A stretch of 64,000 nt of DNA from Stenotrophomonas maltophilia (GTDB lineage Bacteria; Pseudomonadota; Gammaproteobacteria; Xanthomonadales; Xanthomonadaceae), in assembly GCF_002799245.1 (NCBI RefSeq), contig NZ_NEQV01000006.1, positions 186,001 to 250,000 on the forward strand, written 5' to 3'. Made by a program: the position numbers and the translations under genes. Below are positions 51,750 through 60,504 of the stretch, in pieces (position 1 is the first letter of the stretch; every line of letters starts with the position of its first letter). Under the pieces are notes generated by a model, which saw nothing but the letters and a program-made list of their open reading frames with translations, was not told where the DNA came from and made no database searches.

Positions 51750-52694
51750 TCAATAATGCAACAACAGCGAATTCACACGGGTGATGAGCGTGGCCAGATA
51801 CTCCGCTGTGGCAATGTCCTTATTGCTCAGGCGCGCGGGACTGGCCTCGTAGAGCGACCCATCCGGCGCGGTGAAGAACGGCAGATTCCTTTCCATCAGG
51901 TCCTCTTTCATCGGACTTCGCTGCGGATACGAGCCATACATCATGATCGAGCCGGTATCCATGGCATACGGTTGGCCGGGAGAAAAATGCTCAGGCCTGA
52001 GTGCCGCGATGACCAAGTTATAGGTACTGGCCGGATAGTTCTGCTTGATGTAATCGAGCGTATCCTGCCTTACCCTTACCCACCTGTCCCGACCGGGCCG
52101 TTGATGCTCATGTATCATGCCGACCACGTGCCCCAGCTCGTGAACCATCGAGCGAAGCGTGCAATCGGTGCTCAACGTCATTGTTGCCTGGTCCCCGTCG
52201 GCCGGGGCGCCTACCGATGCTGCGCAGCGGCTTGCGGAGTTGGCGACGACAATATCGGCCGAATTGACATTCGCTGTTTCCGTGAACTGCCAGCTTGTGG
52301 CCTCATTCCAGATTCCGGCACCCTGCCGCAGGAGATTCCGTACACTTGACGGAACCGCCGATTGGAAAGCATAGGTCAGGTTGGATTTTCTCCACAGGCG
52401 TGCGGTGCCGACCTGGGGCTCATCGATGGCATGATCTGAATGAGCGTGTGTGACAACATCCCCAATGCTGGTGACCTCCCCTGGGAATGCGAGCACATCA
52501 TCCTGCAGAAAGACCACACCATCGCTCACTTCGGCGACGATCTGCTTTCCCTGATAGACGACCTGCCTCAACGAGGTGCCCTCCGACGCCATTCCACCGG
52601 CTGCTGGAAACAGCAACATCAAGGCGCTGTAGCGCGCGATCCCTCGTAGCCGTGATGGAAACAGGGATTTCCGCAATGCATGCGTTGGTTTCAT
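51750..52694 (-). CDS. Secreted astacin-family zinc metalloprotease (M12A)
   Basis: This 314-aa protein has an N-terminal export signal (residues ~1-36) and a region before the catalytic domain (~37-95). The astacin zinc signature HELGHVVGMIHEHQRPGRD lies near residue 185, and a Met-turn SIMMYGSY near 251. It should cleave proteins outside the cell or in the periplasm. Its ribosome site GAGGTG overlaps the stop of the upstream small gene, so the two are coupled. Base composition looks lower in GC than the neighbours, suggesting acquisition. Confidence 0.9.
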   Translation of the reverse strand: MKPTHALRKSLFPSRLRGIARYSALMLLFPAAGGMASEGTSLRQVVYQGKQIVAEVSDGVVFLQDDVLAFPGEVTSIGDVVTHAHSDHAIDEPQVGTARLWRKSNLTYAFQSAVPSSVRNLLRQGAGIWNEATSWQFTETANVNSADIVVANSASRCAASVGAPADGDQATMTLSTDCTLRSMVHELGHVVGMIHEHQRPGRDRWVRVRQDTLDYIKQNYPASTYNLVIAALRPEHFSPGQPYAMDTGSIMMYGSYPQRSPMKEDLMERNLPFFTAPDGSLYEASPARLSNKDIATAEYLATLITRVNSLLLHY

Positions 52695-52703
52695 GGGTGC
52701 ACC

Positions 52704-53072
52704 TCAGTAGCCCATGAGCCGGACTTCATCAAAGTCGTCGCACGGTGTTCCAAAATGATCCACCAGGGTCACTCTCTGCCCCGTGGTCTGCGCCAGCATC
52801 AACAGCGACAACAGGGAAGGGCCGGGCGAATCGTTCAAGTTATAACTGTGGTTGAGCATGAGCTCTCCCGTACGGTGATTGCTGTCGATATAGCTGACCA
52901 TTACCGAATTTCCACCGTCGGGTCCCTTTTTGGCAACGACCCAACCCGCATGGATCTGCTTGATTGTCACGTTGTTGGCGCAGACTGTGTTGGCAAATGC
53001 CGGGGCTGAGCCAATGCAGAAACCAACGGAAATCATGAAAGCAAGCAGACGGCGCGAAGTGCGGATGTTCAT
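52704..53072 (-). CDS. Small secreted protein, AB5-toxin B-subunit-like
   Basis: This 122-aa protein has a clear Sec signal peptide ending about residue 28 (SAPAFA). Two cysteines (VCANN and TPCDDF) could form a disulfide. A Gly-Glu-Leu-Met strand and a helix of the form LLSLLMLAQTTGQRVTLVDHF precede the second Cys. This order resembles the small oligomeric B-like subunits (SubB/PltB fold) found in secreted toxin systems. It is the first gene of a two-gene unit with the astacin protease, with GGGAG seven bases before the ATG. The family link is by pattern only. Confidence 0.55.
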   Translation of the reverse strand: MNIRTSRRLLAFMISVGFCIGSAPAFANTVCANNVTIKQIHAGWVVAKKGPDGGNSVMVSYIDSNHRTGELMLNHSYNLNDSPGPSLLSLLMLAQTTGQRVTLVDHFGTPCDDFDEVRLMGY

Positions 53073-53368
53073 GGCAATACTCCCTCAAGGTCTTGGATGG
53101 ACTACGGAGTTGAATGAGCCTTCGGCATGAGTGCGATGACTCAAGTGCGAGACTGACGTCCGTGGGTGCTTTCCTTCCTCGACTTGCCTCGATGCGTGAC
53201 AGCGTTTGCAATCGCTATGCGATGAGGTAGGCGAAAGATTCGCCAGCCATGGTGATTACGACGCCGCTGTTTTGCTGTTAACGACAGGCATTCGGATTTT
53301 TCCTATCCACATGCCAGGACGCCGCCATGCCTGTCTGGGCCGGGAACCGGCCACAGGCCGGGCCCCCG
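53073..53368. other. Non-coding gap before the repeat array
   Basis: This stretch holds the promoter region of the B-like gene on the minus strand. It is AT-richer than its surroundings. A GGGCCGGGAACCGGCC..CCGGGCCC hairpin stands near 53338-53366. I see no supported gene here. Confidence 0.5.
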
Positions 53369-53427
53369 GTAGCAGCCAACCTTGGTTGGCACAGGGGAAA
53401 CCCAGCGCCGACCAAGGTCGGCATCTA
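53369..53427. repeat. Inverted GTAG hairpin pair
   Basis: GTAGCAGCCAACCTTGGTTGGCAC is followed by the inverted GCGCCGACCAAGGTCGGCATCTAC. This is the same stem pair seen upstream of cydA at 19229-19284. Confidence 0.85.
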
Positions 53428-53439
53428 CCAAGGCACCGC

Positions 53440-53985
53440 CGCTGGACATGCAGTAGATCCACGCCATGCGTGGATGCGCCGGGGATCCTGACGGGGGTCA
53501 GAGCCCTTTCCTGCGGAAAGGGATCCGACCCCGGGGGCCCAGGGCGCCGCCGCCGGACATGCAGTGGATCCACGCCATGCGTGGATGCGCCGGGGATCCT
53601 GACGGGGGCCAGAGCCCTTTCCTGCGGAAAGGGATCCGACCCCGGGGGGCCCAGGGCACCGCCGCTGGACATGCAGTAGATCCACGCCATGCGTGGATGC
53701 GCCGGGGATCCTGACGGGGGCCAGAGCCCTTTCCTGCGGAAAGGGATCCGACCCCGGGGGCCCAGGGCGCCGCCGCCGGACATGCAGTGGATCCACGCCA
53801 TGCGTGGATGCGCCGGGGATCCTGACGGGGGTCAGAGCCTTTTCCTGCGGAAAGGGATCCGACCCCGGGGGGCCCAGGGCACCGCCGCTGGACATGCAGT
53901 AGATCCACGCCATGCGTGGATGCGTCGGGGATCCTGACGTAGGTCGGAGCCCTTTCCTGCGGAAAGGGATCCGACCCCGGGGGCC
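53440..53985. repeat. Five tandem 111/112-bp compound repeats of two alternating subtypes
   Basis: Copies of a GATCCACGC/GCGTGGATG hairpin start at 53451, 53562, 53674, 53785 and 53897. Each is followed by the GGGGTC..GACCCC palindrome. Units 1, 3 and 5 carry CAGTAGATCC, while units 2 and 4 carry CAGTGGATCC. The linker alternates GGGCACC and GGGCGCC. The real period is therefore about 223 bp. The array joins both repeat families of this window in one unit and has no gene. Confidence 0.9.
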
Positions 53986-54333
53986 TCAGTGGCTGGCCCT
54001 GTCGCGATTCCAGCCGCGGTGCTTGATGTCCAGGTGCAGGCTGTACAGCGCGGTGAACGCCGGGAACAGGTTCTGCAGCACGCCCACCGAGTCCTGCTTG
54101 GCCGAGAACAGGAAATAGCTCAGCGTCATCAGGCTGCCGACCACGCTCATGTACCAGAACAGGCGCGGGATGACCGGCTTGCCGGCGCGCTTGGAGGCGA
54201 TGAACTGGACCAGCCAGCGGCCACCGAACATCAGCGCGCCGGTGTAGCCGATCAGCTTCCAGCCGGTCACGTGCAGGCCGGTCCAGTACAGCCAGGTCAG
54301 TGGCTGATCGAGCCAGTGCAGTTCCAGGCCCAT
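53986..54333 (-). CDS. LAB_N-domain membrane protein
   Basis: This 115-aa protein has three or four helices (residues ~10-30, 32-50, 62-80 and 86-100) and the motif WKLIGYTGALMFGGRWLVQF. It matches the lipid-A-disaccharide-synthase N-terminal (LAB_N) domain, which in many bacteria is a separate gene beside a GT2 transferase. It probably helps lipid-linked sugar handling at the inner membrane. ATG 54333 shares one base with the GT2 stop. A GTG one codon earlier is the alternative. Confidence 0.85.
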   Translation of the reverse strand: MGLELHWLDQPLTWLYWTGLHVTGWKLIGYTGALMFGGRWLVQFIASKRAGKPVIPRLFWYMSVVGSLMTLSYFLFSAKQDSVGVLQNLFPAFTALYSLHLDIKHRGWNRDRASH

Positions 54334-55055
54334 CACCGCTCTTCCACCGTGGTGCGCTTGCTGCGGGTGATCAGCCAGGCCACGCCGCGCAGATCGCGGA
54401 TGCCGACCAGCGCGCGGCCGAGGTTGTTGTACTTGGACACGCCGGCGGTACGGTGGCGGTGGTTGACCGGCACGCTGGTGGTCTTCCAGCCGGCACGCTG
54501 CATCAGCGCCGGCAGGTAGCGGTGCATGTGGTCGAAGTACGGCAGGTCCAGGAACGCGCTGCGTTCGAACAGCTTGATGCCGCAGCCGGTGTCGGGCGTG
54601 TCATCGCGCAGCATGCGCGCACGGATGCGGTTGGCCCAGCGGCTGGCCCAGCGCTTGCTGCCGCTGTCCTGGCGGTTGACGCGCCAGCCGGCGAACAGCT
54701 TCACCTGTGCCTCGGCCGCGTCGCGTGCGGCGAGCAGCTTGGGGATATCGGCCGGATCGTTCTGGCCATCGCCATCCAGGGTGGCGATCCACGGCGCCCG
54801 CGCATGCTTGACGCCGGTGCGCACGGCGGTGCTCTGCCCGCTCTGGTTTACATGGTGCAGCACGCGCAGTTCCGGCGTGGTGGCCTTCAGGCCCTGCAGC
54901 ACGGCCAGGGTGTCATCGCGCGAGTGATCGTCGATGTAGACGATTTCGAACGGCAGCCGGCCGCGCAGCGCAGCGGTGATTTCGGCGACCAGCGGGGCGA
55001 CGTTGTCGCGCTCGTTGAATACGGGGACGACAACGGAAAGCTCGGGTTGGCTCAT
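54333..55055 (-). CDS. Dolichol-phosphate-mannose-type glycosyltransferase (GT2)
   Basis: This 240-aa GT-A fold transferase has VVVPVFNERDNV, YIDDHSRDDTL, LDGDGQNDP and a C-terminal HRTAGVSKYNNLGR motif, as in polyisoprenyl-phosphate sugar transferases (DPM1/ArnC-like). It would charge a lipid carrier with a sugar at the cytoplasmic face. ATG 55055 is preferred. A longer form with a TTG start at 55079 adds eight residues. It is followed by the LAB_N gene with a shared TGATG. Confidence 0.88.
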   Translation of the reverse strand: MSQPELSVVVPVFNERDNVAPLVAEITAALRGRLPFEIVYIDDHSRDDTLAVLQGLKATTPELRVLHHVNQSGQSTAVRTGVKHARAPWIATLDGDGQNDPADIPKLLAARDAAEAQVKLFAGWRVNRQDSGSKRWASRWANRIRARMLRDDTPDTGCGIKLFERSAFLDLPYFDHMHRYLPALMQRAGWKTTSVPVNHRHRTAGVSKYNNLGRALVGIRDLRGVAWLITRSKRTTVEER

Positions 55056-55143
55056 GGGGGACTCGGCCAAGGGGGACAAAGACCGCGCATTCTCCGCAGC
55101 CGAGGTTATCCGAAGATGAACCCGGCCGCGTGAGGATCACTGC

Positions 55144-56109
55144 TCAAGCGCGGTCACCAAAATACTCGCGGCACCATTCCACGACGGGGGGCAGCCCCTC
55201 CTCGATCGGGGTCACCGCATCGAAGCCGAAGGCATCATGCGCGCGCCGGGTGTCGGCCATCGTGCGCACCATGTCGCCGGGCTGCATGGGCTTGTAGACC
55301 TTCTGCGCGGGGCGGCCGGCGGCCTGCTCGATCACGCCGATGAAGCGCTCCAGCTCGACCGGCGTATGGTTGCCGAGGTTGAACACCCGGTGCGGCACCG
55401 GGCCGTCGGCCGGATGCGCGAGCGCGCCGAGGATACCCGACACGATGTCGGAGACATGTGTGAAATCGCGCTGCATGCGGCCTTCGTTGAACACCTCGAT
55501 CGGCCGCCCGGCCAGCACCGCGCGGGAAAACAGCAGCGGTGCCATATCCGGCCGGCCCCACGGGCCGTACACGGTGAAGAAACGCAGGCCGGTGGCGTGC
55601 AGGCCGTACAGCTGGGCGTAGGTGTAGGCCATCAGCTCATTGGCCGCCTTGGTCGCCGCGTACAGCGAGCGCGGCTGGTCCACGCGCTGGTCCTCGGAGA
55701 ACGGCGGCGTGGCCGAATCGCCGTAGACCGAACTGCTGGAGGCATACACCAGGTGCTGCACGCCACGGTGGCGGCACAGCTCGAGCATGTTGACGAAGCC
55801 GACCAGGTTGCTGTCGACGTAGGCGTGCGGGTTTTCCAGCGAATAGCGCACGCCGGCCTGTGCGGCCAGATGGATCACCGCGCTCGGCTTCACTTCGTCG
55901 AACAGTGCCGCCAGGCCTTCGCGGTCGGTCAGGTCGAGCGTGCGCAGGTCCAGCGCCGGGCACAGCGCGGCCACGCGGTCGCGCTTGATCTGCGGGTCGT
56001 AGTAGTCGTTGAAGTTGTCCAGGCCGACCACGCGCTGGCCTGCCTCCAGCAGCGCGCGGGCGGTGTAGGCACCGATGAAGCCGGCAGCGCCGGTAAGCAG
56101 GATGGTCAT
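55144..56109 (-). CDS. NAD-dependent sugar epimerase (UDP-glucuronate 4-epimerase-like)
   Basis: This 321-aa extended SDR enzyme has the Rossmann motif TGAAGFIGAY at residues 6-15, active-site YAATK near 150 and the SSSSVYG Ser near 125. The opening sequence and NDYYDP motif around residue 36 are those of UDP-glucuronate 4-epimerases (LspL/WbnF-like). It makes UDP-galacturonate or a related sugar for the envelope. With the GT2 and LAB_N genes it forms a small sugar cluster on one strand. Confidence 0.87.
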   Translation of the reverse strand: MTILLTGAAGFIGAYTARALLEAGQRVVGLDNFNDYYDPQIKRDRVAALCPALDLRTLDLTDREGLAALFDEVKPSAVIHLAAQAGVRYSLENPHAYVDSNLVGFVNMLELCRHRGVQHLVYASSSSVYGDSATPPFSEDQRVDQPRSLYAATKAANELMAYTYAQLYGLHATGLRFFTVYGPWGRPDMAPLLFSRAVLAGRPIEVFNEGRMQRDFTHVSDIVSGILGALAHPADGPVPHRVFNLGNHTPVELERFIGVIEQAAGRPAQKVYKPMQPGDMVRTMADTRRAHDAFGFDAVTPIEEGLPPVVEWCREYFGDRA

Positions 56110-56159
56110 TGCAGTTGCCTGGAGATCAATGAGTACAGGTGCAGAGGATACGCTGAGGC

Positions 56160-56894
56160 TCAGAACAGCCCGAAACGCTTCCTGGCCACGTTGGTGCGGC
56201 CGGGTTCGATCACATCCTGGATCTTCTTCGCATCGAAGCGGTCGAGCAGTGCCTCGGCGCCCTTCTTCAGCTTCAGGTCCATCTCTTCCGGGTACAGCGG
56301 AACCAGGGTCATGAAGCTGATGGTCTTGCCGTCGTCCAGGTCCAGCGTGGCGAACGCTTCCGGGGCGGTCACCGGCGGCAGCACGATGGCGCCGTCGAAG
56401 CCCACGCCCGGCGCGTAGGGCTCGCTGGGATGGCCGTTGGGAACGGTGTGGCCGAAGCCCAGCCAGGTGTCGTATTCGTGCGGCAACCGCGCCATGCTCT
56501 TCAGCAGGCGCACCGGCCAGTAGTTGCGCTCGTCCTCGAAGGCATCCTGCGAGATCGGCCAGTCGGCCGGCAGGGTCACCATCAGCTCCATGTAGCGCGG
56601 CACGTCCGCATCCACCTCGGCGGGCAGGGTCATCGGCAGGTCGCTCATGCCGGAGGTCACCAGCCGCAGATACGGGAACGCGTCATTGGCCGGCACCACG
56701 TGCACGTCGATGTGCACCAGGTCGGAGATGAGCTCGTGCAGGACGGTCTCGACCGGCCCGAGATGACGCGTGATATGGGCGCTGATCGCCTCGATATGCT
56801 GCTCTTCGCCGATGGCGAGCACAAAGTCCTTTTCGCGGCGATGGACCAGGATCGGGCTGCCGCCCGGGCTGACGTCGTCGTGTTCGTTGCTCAT
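56160..56894 (-). CDS. SUFU-domain protein
   Basis: This 244-aa soluble acidic protein has a domain like Suppressor-of-fused (SUFU). It includes HVVPANDAFPYLRLVTSGMSD near residue 75, LPADWPISQDAF near 110 and GFGHTVPNGHP near 150. In bacteria this domain is often found in immunity proteins of contact-dependent toxin systems, but no toxin gene is adjacent here. Start ATG 56894 has GGAG seven bases upstream. The gene lies 50 bp before the epimerase start on the same strand. Confidence 0.8.
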   Translation of the reverse strand: MSNEHDDVSPGGSPILVHRREKDFVLAIGEEQHIEAISAHITRHLGPVETVLHELISDLVHIDVHVVPANDAFPYLRLVTSGMSDLPMTLPAEVDADVPRYMELMVTLPADWPISQDAFEDERNYWPVRLLKSMARLPHEYDTWLGFGHTVPNGHPSEPYAPGVGFDGAIVLPPVTAPEAFATLDLDDGKTISFMTLVPLYPEEMDLKLKKGAEALLDRFDAKKIQDVIEPGRTNVARKRFGLF

Positions 56895-57021
56895 GTCCTG
56901 CTCCCTGGATGAGGCCACGGACCGGAGAGCAGTGCATCCCCCGGCGCGCGCGGCGGTGCGTTCCCTGGCATTGAAGGGACGCGGCAGGAACAGGCCACAC
57001 CCCCCTGGCGCTGCGCCGGGC

Positions 57022-57945
57022 TCAGCCCTGGCGCGTACGCAGTTTTTCCAGCACGCCGTCCAGGGTATCCAGGTCGGTGTAATGGATGATCAGCTTGCCC
57101 TTGCCGCCCCGGCCGTGGCTGATCGCCACCTTGGCACCCAGCGCTTCGGACAGTTCGGTTTCCAGCGAGGCGATGTCGGCCTGCTGCACCTTCGGCGTGG
57201 CCACCGGGCGGTTGCTCGGCACCTTGCCGGCAGCGAAGGCCTGCGCACGGCGCTCGACCTCGCGCACCGACCAGCCTTCATCGGCCGCTTCCTGCGCCAG
57301 CTTGCCGGCCAGTTCAGGGGCCAGGGTCAGCAGCGCGCGGGCGTGGCCCATTTCCAGGCGGCGGGTTTCCAGCAGCAGGCGGATCGCCACCGGCAGCTCC
57401 AGCAGGCGCAGCAGGTTGGACACCGCCGCGCGCGAGCGGCCGACGGCCTCGGCAGCCTCGGCATGGGTCAGGGTGAACTCGCTGATCAGGCGCTGCAGCG
57501 CCTCGGCCTCTTCCAGCGGGTTGAGGTCTTCGCGCTGGATGTTCTCGATCAGCGCCATCGCGATGACGGTGCGGTCTTCCAGCTCGCGCACCACCACCGG
57601 CACTTCGTCCAGGCCGGCCAGCTGCGATGCGCGCCAGCGGCGCTCACCGGCGACGATTTCGTAGTTGCCCGCCGGCAGCTGGCGCACCAGGATCGGCTGG
57701 ATCACGCCCTGCGACCTGATCGAGTCGGCCAGCTCGGAGAGCTTGCCCTCGTCCATCTCGCGGCGCGGCTGGTACTTGCCCGGCTGCAGCTGGCCCACGG
57801 CCAGCTTGCGCAGCACTTCACCCGGCAGCGGCTCGATCACCGCGGTGGTGGCCTGCACCTGGCTGGCCGCCCCCTTCGGGCCCAGCAGCGCATCCAGGCC
57901 ACGGCCGAGGCCCCGCTTCTTGGCTGCCGGCTTGCTGCTGGTCAT
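57022..57945 (-). CDS. parB: Chromosome-partitioning protein ParB
   Basis: This 307-aa ParB has the N-terminal ParA-stimulating box GLGRGLDALLG, the CTP-binding motif GERRWRASQ near residue 110 and a central HTH (HAEAAEAVGRSRAAVSNLLR). A C-terminal dimer domain follows. It binds parS sites and spreads to form the partition complex. The ATG at 57945 shares one base with the parA stop. I saw no full parS palindrome (TGTTNCACGTGNAACA) in this window. Confidence 0.96.
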   Translation of the reverse strand: MTSSKPAAKKRGLGRGLDALLGPKGAASQVQATTAVIEPLPGEVLRKLAVGQLQPGKYQPRREMDEGKLSELADSIRSQGVIQPILVRQLPAGNYEIVAGERRWRASQLAGLDEVPVVVRELEDRTVIAMALIENIQREDLNPLEEAEALQRLISEFTLTHAEAAEAVGRSRAAVSNLLRLLELPVAIRLLLETRRLEMGHARALLTLAPELAGKLAQEAADEGWSVREVERRAQAFAAGKVPSNRPVATPKVQQADIASLETELSEALGAKVAISHGRGGKGKLIIHYTDLDTLDGVLEKLRTRQG

Positions 57946-58742
57946 CAGACGGTCTCCACGGCCTTGGCGGCCTTGTTGCGTTCGTTGTTGCGGCGGATGA
58001 TCTCGCCCGCCAGGCCCAGGTAGGCCACGCCACCGCGCGAGGCACGGTCGTAGCCGACGATGCTCTGGCCATGGCTCGGCGCCTCGGCCAGGCGCACGTT
58101 GCGCGGCACGATGGTGCGGAACACGCGGTCGCCGAAGTGCTCGGTGAGCTCGGCCGACACCGCGTTGGCCAGGTTGTTGCGCACGTCGAACATGGTGCGC
58201 AGCACGCCTTCGATCTCCAGCGCCGGGTTGAGGTTGGCACGCAGCGCTTCGATGGTCTCCACCAGCGCGCTCAGGCCTTCCAGCGCGTAGTACTCGCACT
58301 GCATCGGCACGATCACCGAATCGGCGGCGGCCAGCGCGTTGAGCGTCAGCAGCGACAACGCCGGCGGGCAGTCGATCAGGATGTAGTCGTACTCGTCGCG
58401 GATCGGTGCCAGCGCACGCTTCAGCCGCTGCTCGCGCTCGCTCTGCGCCATCAGCTGGATCTCGGCTGCGGTCAGATCGATGTTGCCGGGCAGCAGGTCG
58501 TAGCCTTCGGCGGTCTGCACGCGCACATCGGCGGCGCTGGACTCGCCCAGCAGCAGATCATAGGTGGAGGAGACCAGCTCACGCTTGTCCACGCCACTGC
58601 CCATGGTCGCGTTGCCCTGCGAATCCAGGTCGACCAACAGCACGCGCTTGGGTGCGTTGGCCAGGGAAGCGGCCAGGTTGACGGCGGTCGTGGTCTTGCC
58701 GACGCCACCCTTCTGGTTGGCGATGGCGATGATGCGGGCCAT
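57945..58742 (-). CDS. parA: Chromosome-partitioning ATPase ParA
   Basis: This 265-aa Walker-type ATPase has the deviant P-loop KGGVGKTTTAVNLA near residue 11, DLDSQGN and DCPPALSLLTLNAL. It forms dynamic gradients on the nucleoid and moves ParB-bound origins. The ATG at 58742 gives the usual MARIIAIANQKGG start. It stands 112 bp after rsmG in the common rsmG-parA-parB order. Confidence 0.96.
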   Translation of the reverse strand: MARIIAIANQKGGVGKTTTAVNLAASLANAPKRVLLVDLDSQGNATMGSGVDKRELVSSTYDLLLGESSAADVRVQTAEGYDLLPGNIDLTAAEIQLMAQSEREQRLKRALAPIRDEYDYILIDCPPALSLLTLNALAAADSVIVPMQCEYYALEGLSALVETIEALRANLNPALEIEGVLRTMFDVRNNLANAVSAELTEHFGDRVFRTIVPRNVRLAEAPSHGQSIVGYDRASRGGVAYLGLAGEIIRRNNERNKAAKAVETV

Positions 58743-58854
58743 GCGGGTGTGCCTCGTCGACGTGTGCTGGGACCGGTCATTATGCGTACAACCGGCCCCT
58801 TGCGGAAATCGTGAATCGCCAACCCGTTGTTCCACAAAGGGCTGGCGGCGGGAA

Positions 58855-59493
58855 TCAGGGACCTGTAACAGTGACCAGATGGCGTTCGCCGGCCAGGCCG
58901 GGCACGCTCAGCGGGGTCACCTCACGCACCTGCCAGCCAGCCGGCAGGTCCGCGATCTCTTCATGCGGGTAGACGCCCTTCATGGCCAGCAACACGCCAC
59001 CGGGGCGCAGCAGGTGGCCACCGACGCGGACGATGCCGGCCAGGGTGTCCATCGCGCGCGCGGTCAGCTGGTCGTAGCGGCCGGCCTCGTCCAGCGCCTC
59101 GGCGCGCGATTCGGCCACGCGGGCATTGTCCAGGCCGAGCTGGCGCACGGCCTCGCGCATGAAGCGCGCCTTCTTGCCGTTGCTCTCGACCAGGGTGACC
59201 CGCAGGCCCGGGCAGGCGATCGCCAGCGGGATGCCGGGCAGCCCGGGGCCAGTGCCAAGATCGGCCAGGCTGCCATCGGCCACGAACGGCTGCATCGCCA
59301 GCGAGTCGAGCAGGTGGCGGGTGACCATCTCCTGCGGGTCGCGGATGGCGGTGAGGTTGTAGGTGCCGTTCCAGCGGTGCAGCAGGGCCAGATAGCGCAG
59401 CAGCGGCGGCGCCAGCGCGGCGTCCAGGCCCATGCTGGCCAGGCCCTGTTCCAGCGTGGCAGCCACGCTGGCGGGAAGTGGGTGTTCGCTCAT
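58855..59493 (-). CDS. rsmG: 16S rRNA (guanine-527-N7) methyltransferase
   Basis: This 212-aa SAM-dependent methyltransferase has the SAM motif [15 protein letters not shown] near residue 73 and [14 protein letters not shown] near residue 40. It methylates G527 of 16S rRNA. It is usually linked with parAB near the replication origin, but no dnaA, rpmH or mnmG is in this window. The ATG at 59493 is preferred over a GTG nine codons upstream. Confidence 0.95.
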   Translation of the reverse strand: MSEHPLPASVAATLEQGLASMGLDAALAPPLLRYLALLHRWNGTYNLTAIRDPQEMVTRHLLDSLAMQPFVADGSLADLGTGPGLPGIPLAIACPGLRVTLVESNGKKARFMREAVRQLGLDNARVAESRAEALDEAGRYDQLTARAMDTLAGIVRVGGHLLRPGGVLLAMKGVYPHEEIADLPAGWQVREVTPLSVPGLAGERHLVTVTGP

Positions 59494-59532
59494 GCCGACA
59501 TTATCGCCGGTTTTGCGCACTGATTCGCCGCT

Positions 59533-60132
59533 TCAGTGTGGATACCAGGCCAATGCGGCGCGGAACTGGCCCGTGGCCTGCCATTCGTGCAGGTGCCAGC
59601 GCGCGGCCTCGCCCAGTTCCGGGTCGCACCAGCGCAGGTGCAGGGCGCCATCGGCCCCCGGCGCCAGCTGCAGGCGGTGCAGGCCGAACGAGATGCCCTG
59701 CCCGTGCGCCTTCAGAATGGCCTCCTTGATGCACCAGACACGGAAGAACCAGTGCTCGCGACCGGTCTCGTCCAGGCTTTCCAGCCAGGCCACCTCCTCG
59801 GGGTGGAAGAAGCGCTGCACGATCTCCAGCAGACGGGCCCGCGGCCGCAGCAGCTCCAGGTCCACGCCCAGCCGCACGCCTTCGCCCAGTGCCACCAGCA
59901 GCACCTCGCCGCTGTGGCTCCAGCCGGTGCCGTAGTGGGCCAGCGCGCCGCTCAGCTCCGGCCGGCCCTTGTCATCGCGGACCAGCGGCAGCGTCTCCGG
60001 GTCGGCGCCCAATGCCTGCGCCAGCACCTGCCGCGCCTGCGGTTCACCACGCTGGCCCGGCACGTGCGGGCGCCGCCAGACCGTCACCGGACCGAAGCGC
60101 CAAGGGCCGTCGAGGGTGACTGGCAGGCTCAT
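59533..60132 (-). CDS. 4'-phosphopantetheinyl transferase (Sfp-type)
   Basis: This 199-aa Sfp/AcpT-like enzyme has the magnesium-binding GVDLELL near residue 90 and the WCIKEAILKAHG motif near 135. It moves phosphopantetheine from CoA to the Ser of carrier proteins. It could activate the two ACPs of the pigment operon 45 kb away as well as other carriers. ATG 60132 is used, and a longer form adds nine residues. It is separated from rsmG by 39 bp. Confidence 0.9.
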   Translation of the reverse strand: MSLPVTLDGPWRFGPVTVWRRPHVPGQRGEPQARQVLAQALGADPETLPLVRDDKGRPELSGALAHYGTGWSHSGEVLLVALGEGVRLGVDLELLRPRARLLEIVQRFFHPEEVAWLESLDETGREHWFFRVWCIKEAILKAHGQGISFGLHRLQLAPGADGALHLRWCDPELGEAARWHLHEWQATGQFRAALAWYPH

Positions 60133-60216
60133 CCGCACGCGCCCATCACGCAATTCCACGACGGGTTCACAGCCCTGCGCGTCAACTGGTCACAGTTCCC
60201 CACCGGAGTATCGATC

Positions 60217-60468
60217 ATGGGCATCATCATCTGGCTGATCGTCGGCGGCATCGTGGGCTGGCTGGCCAGCATCATCATGAAGCGCGATGCGCAGCAGGGC
60301 ATCATCCTCAACATCGTGGTCGGCATCGTCGGCGCGCTGATTTCCGGCTGGCTGTTCGGCGGCGGCATCAACGAAGCGATCACCATCCGCACCTTCCTGT
60401 TCTCGCTGATCGGTGCGGTGATCCTGCTGGCGATCGTCAACCTGTTCACCCGCAAGAGCATACGCTGA
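60217..60468 (+). CDS. GlsB/YeaQ/YmgE-family membrane protein
   Basis: This 83-aa Gly-rich protein has three helices (residues ~2-20, 27-48 and 60-78) and typical motifs WLIVGGIVGWLAS and GIVGALISGWLFGG. It is a small stress-linked inner-membrane protein, formerly called transglycosylase-associated. An ACCGGAG site lies eight bases before the ATG. It is divergent from the phosphopantetheinyl transferase gene. Confidence 0.93.
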   Translation: MGIIIWLIVGGIVGWLASIIMKRDAQQGIILNIVVGIVGALISGWLFGGGINEAITIRTFLFSLIGAVILLAIVNLFTRKSIR

Positions 60469-60504
60469 CGCGGCGGTCGTGCCGGCCGCTGGCCGGCAGA
60501 CGCA

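Noticed and set aside
53256..53913. Overlapping frames with repeated peptides in the 53.4-54 kb array
   Set aside because: The periodic peptides come only from the tandem DNA repeat. They have no proper start and run in several frames and on both strands.
58743..58854. Possible parS or origin elements near parAB
   Set aside because: GTTGTTCCACAAA only loosely resembles half a parS. No TGTTNCACGTGNAACA palindrome, DnaA-box cluster or dnaA gene is present.
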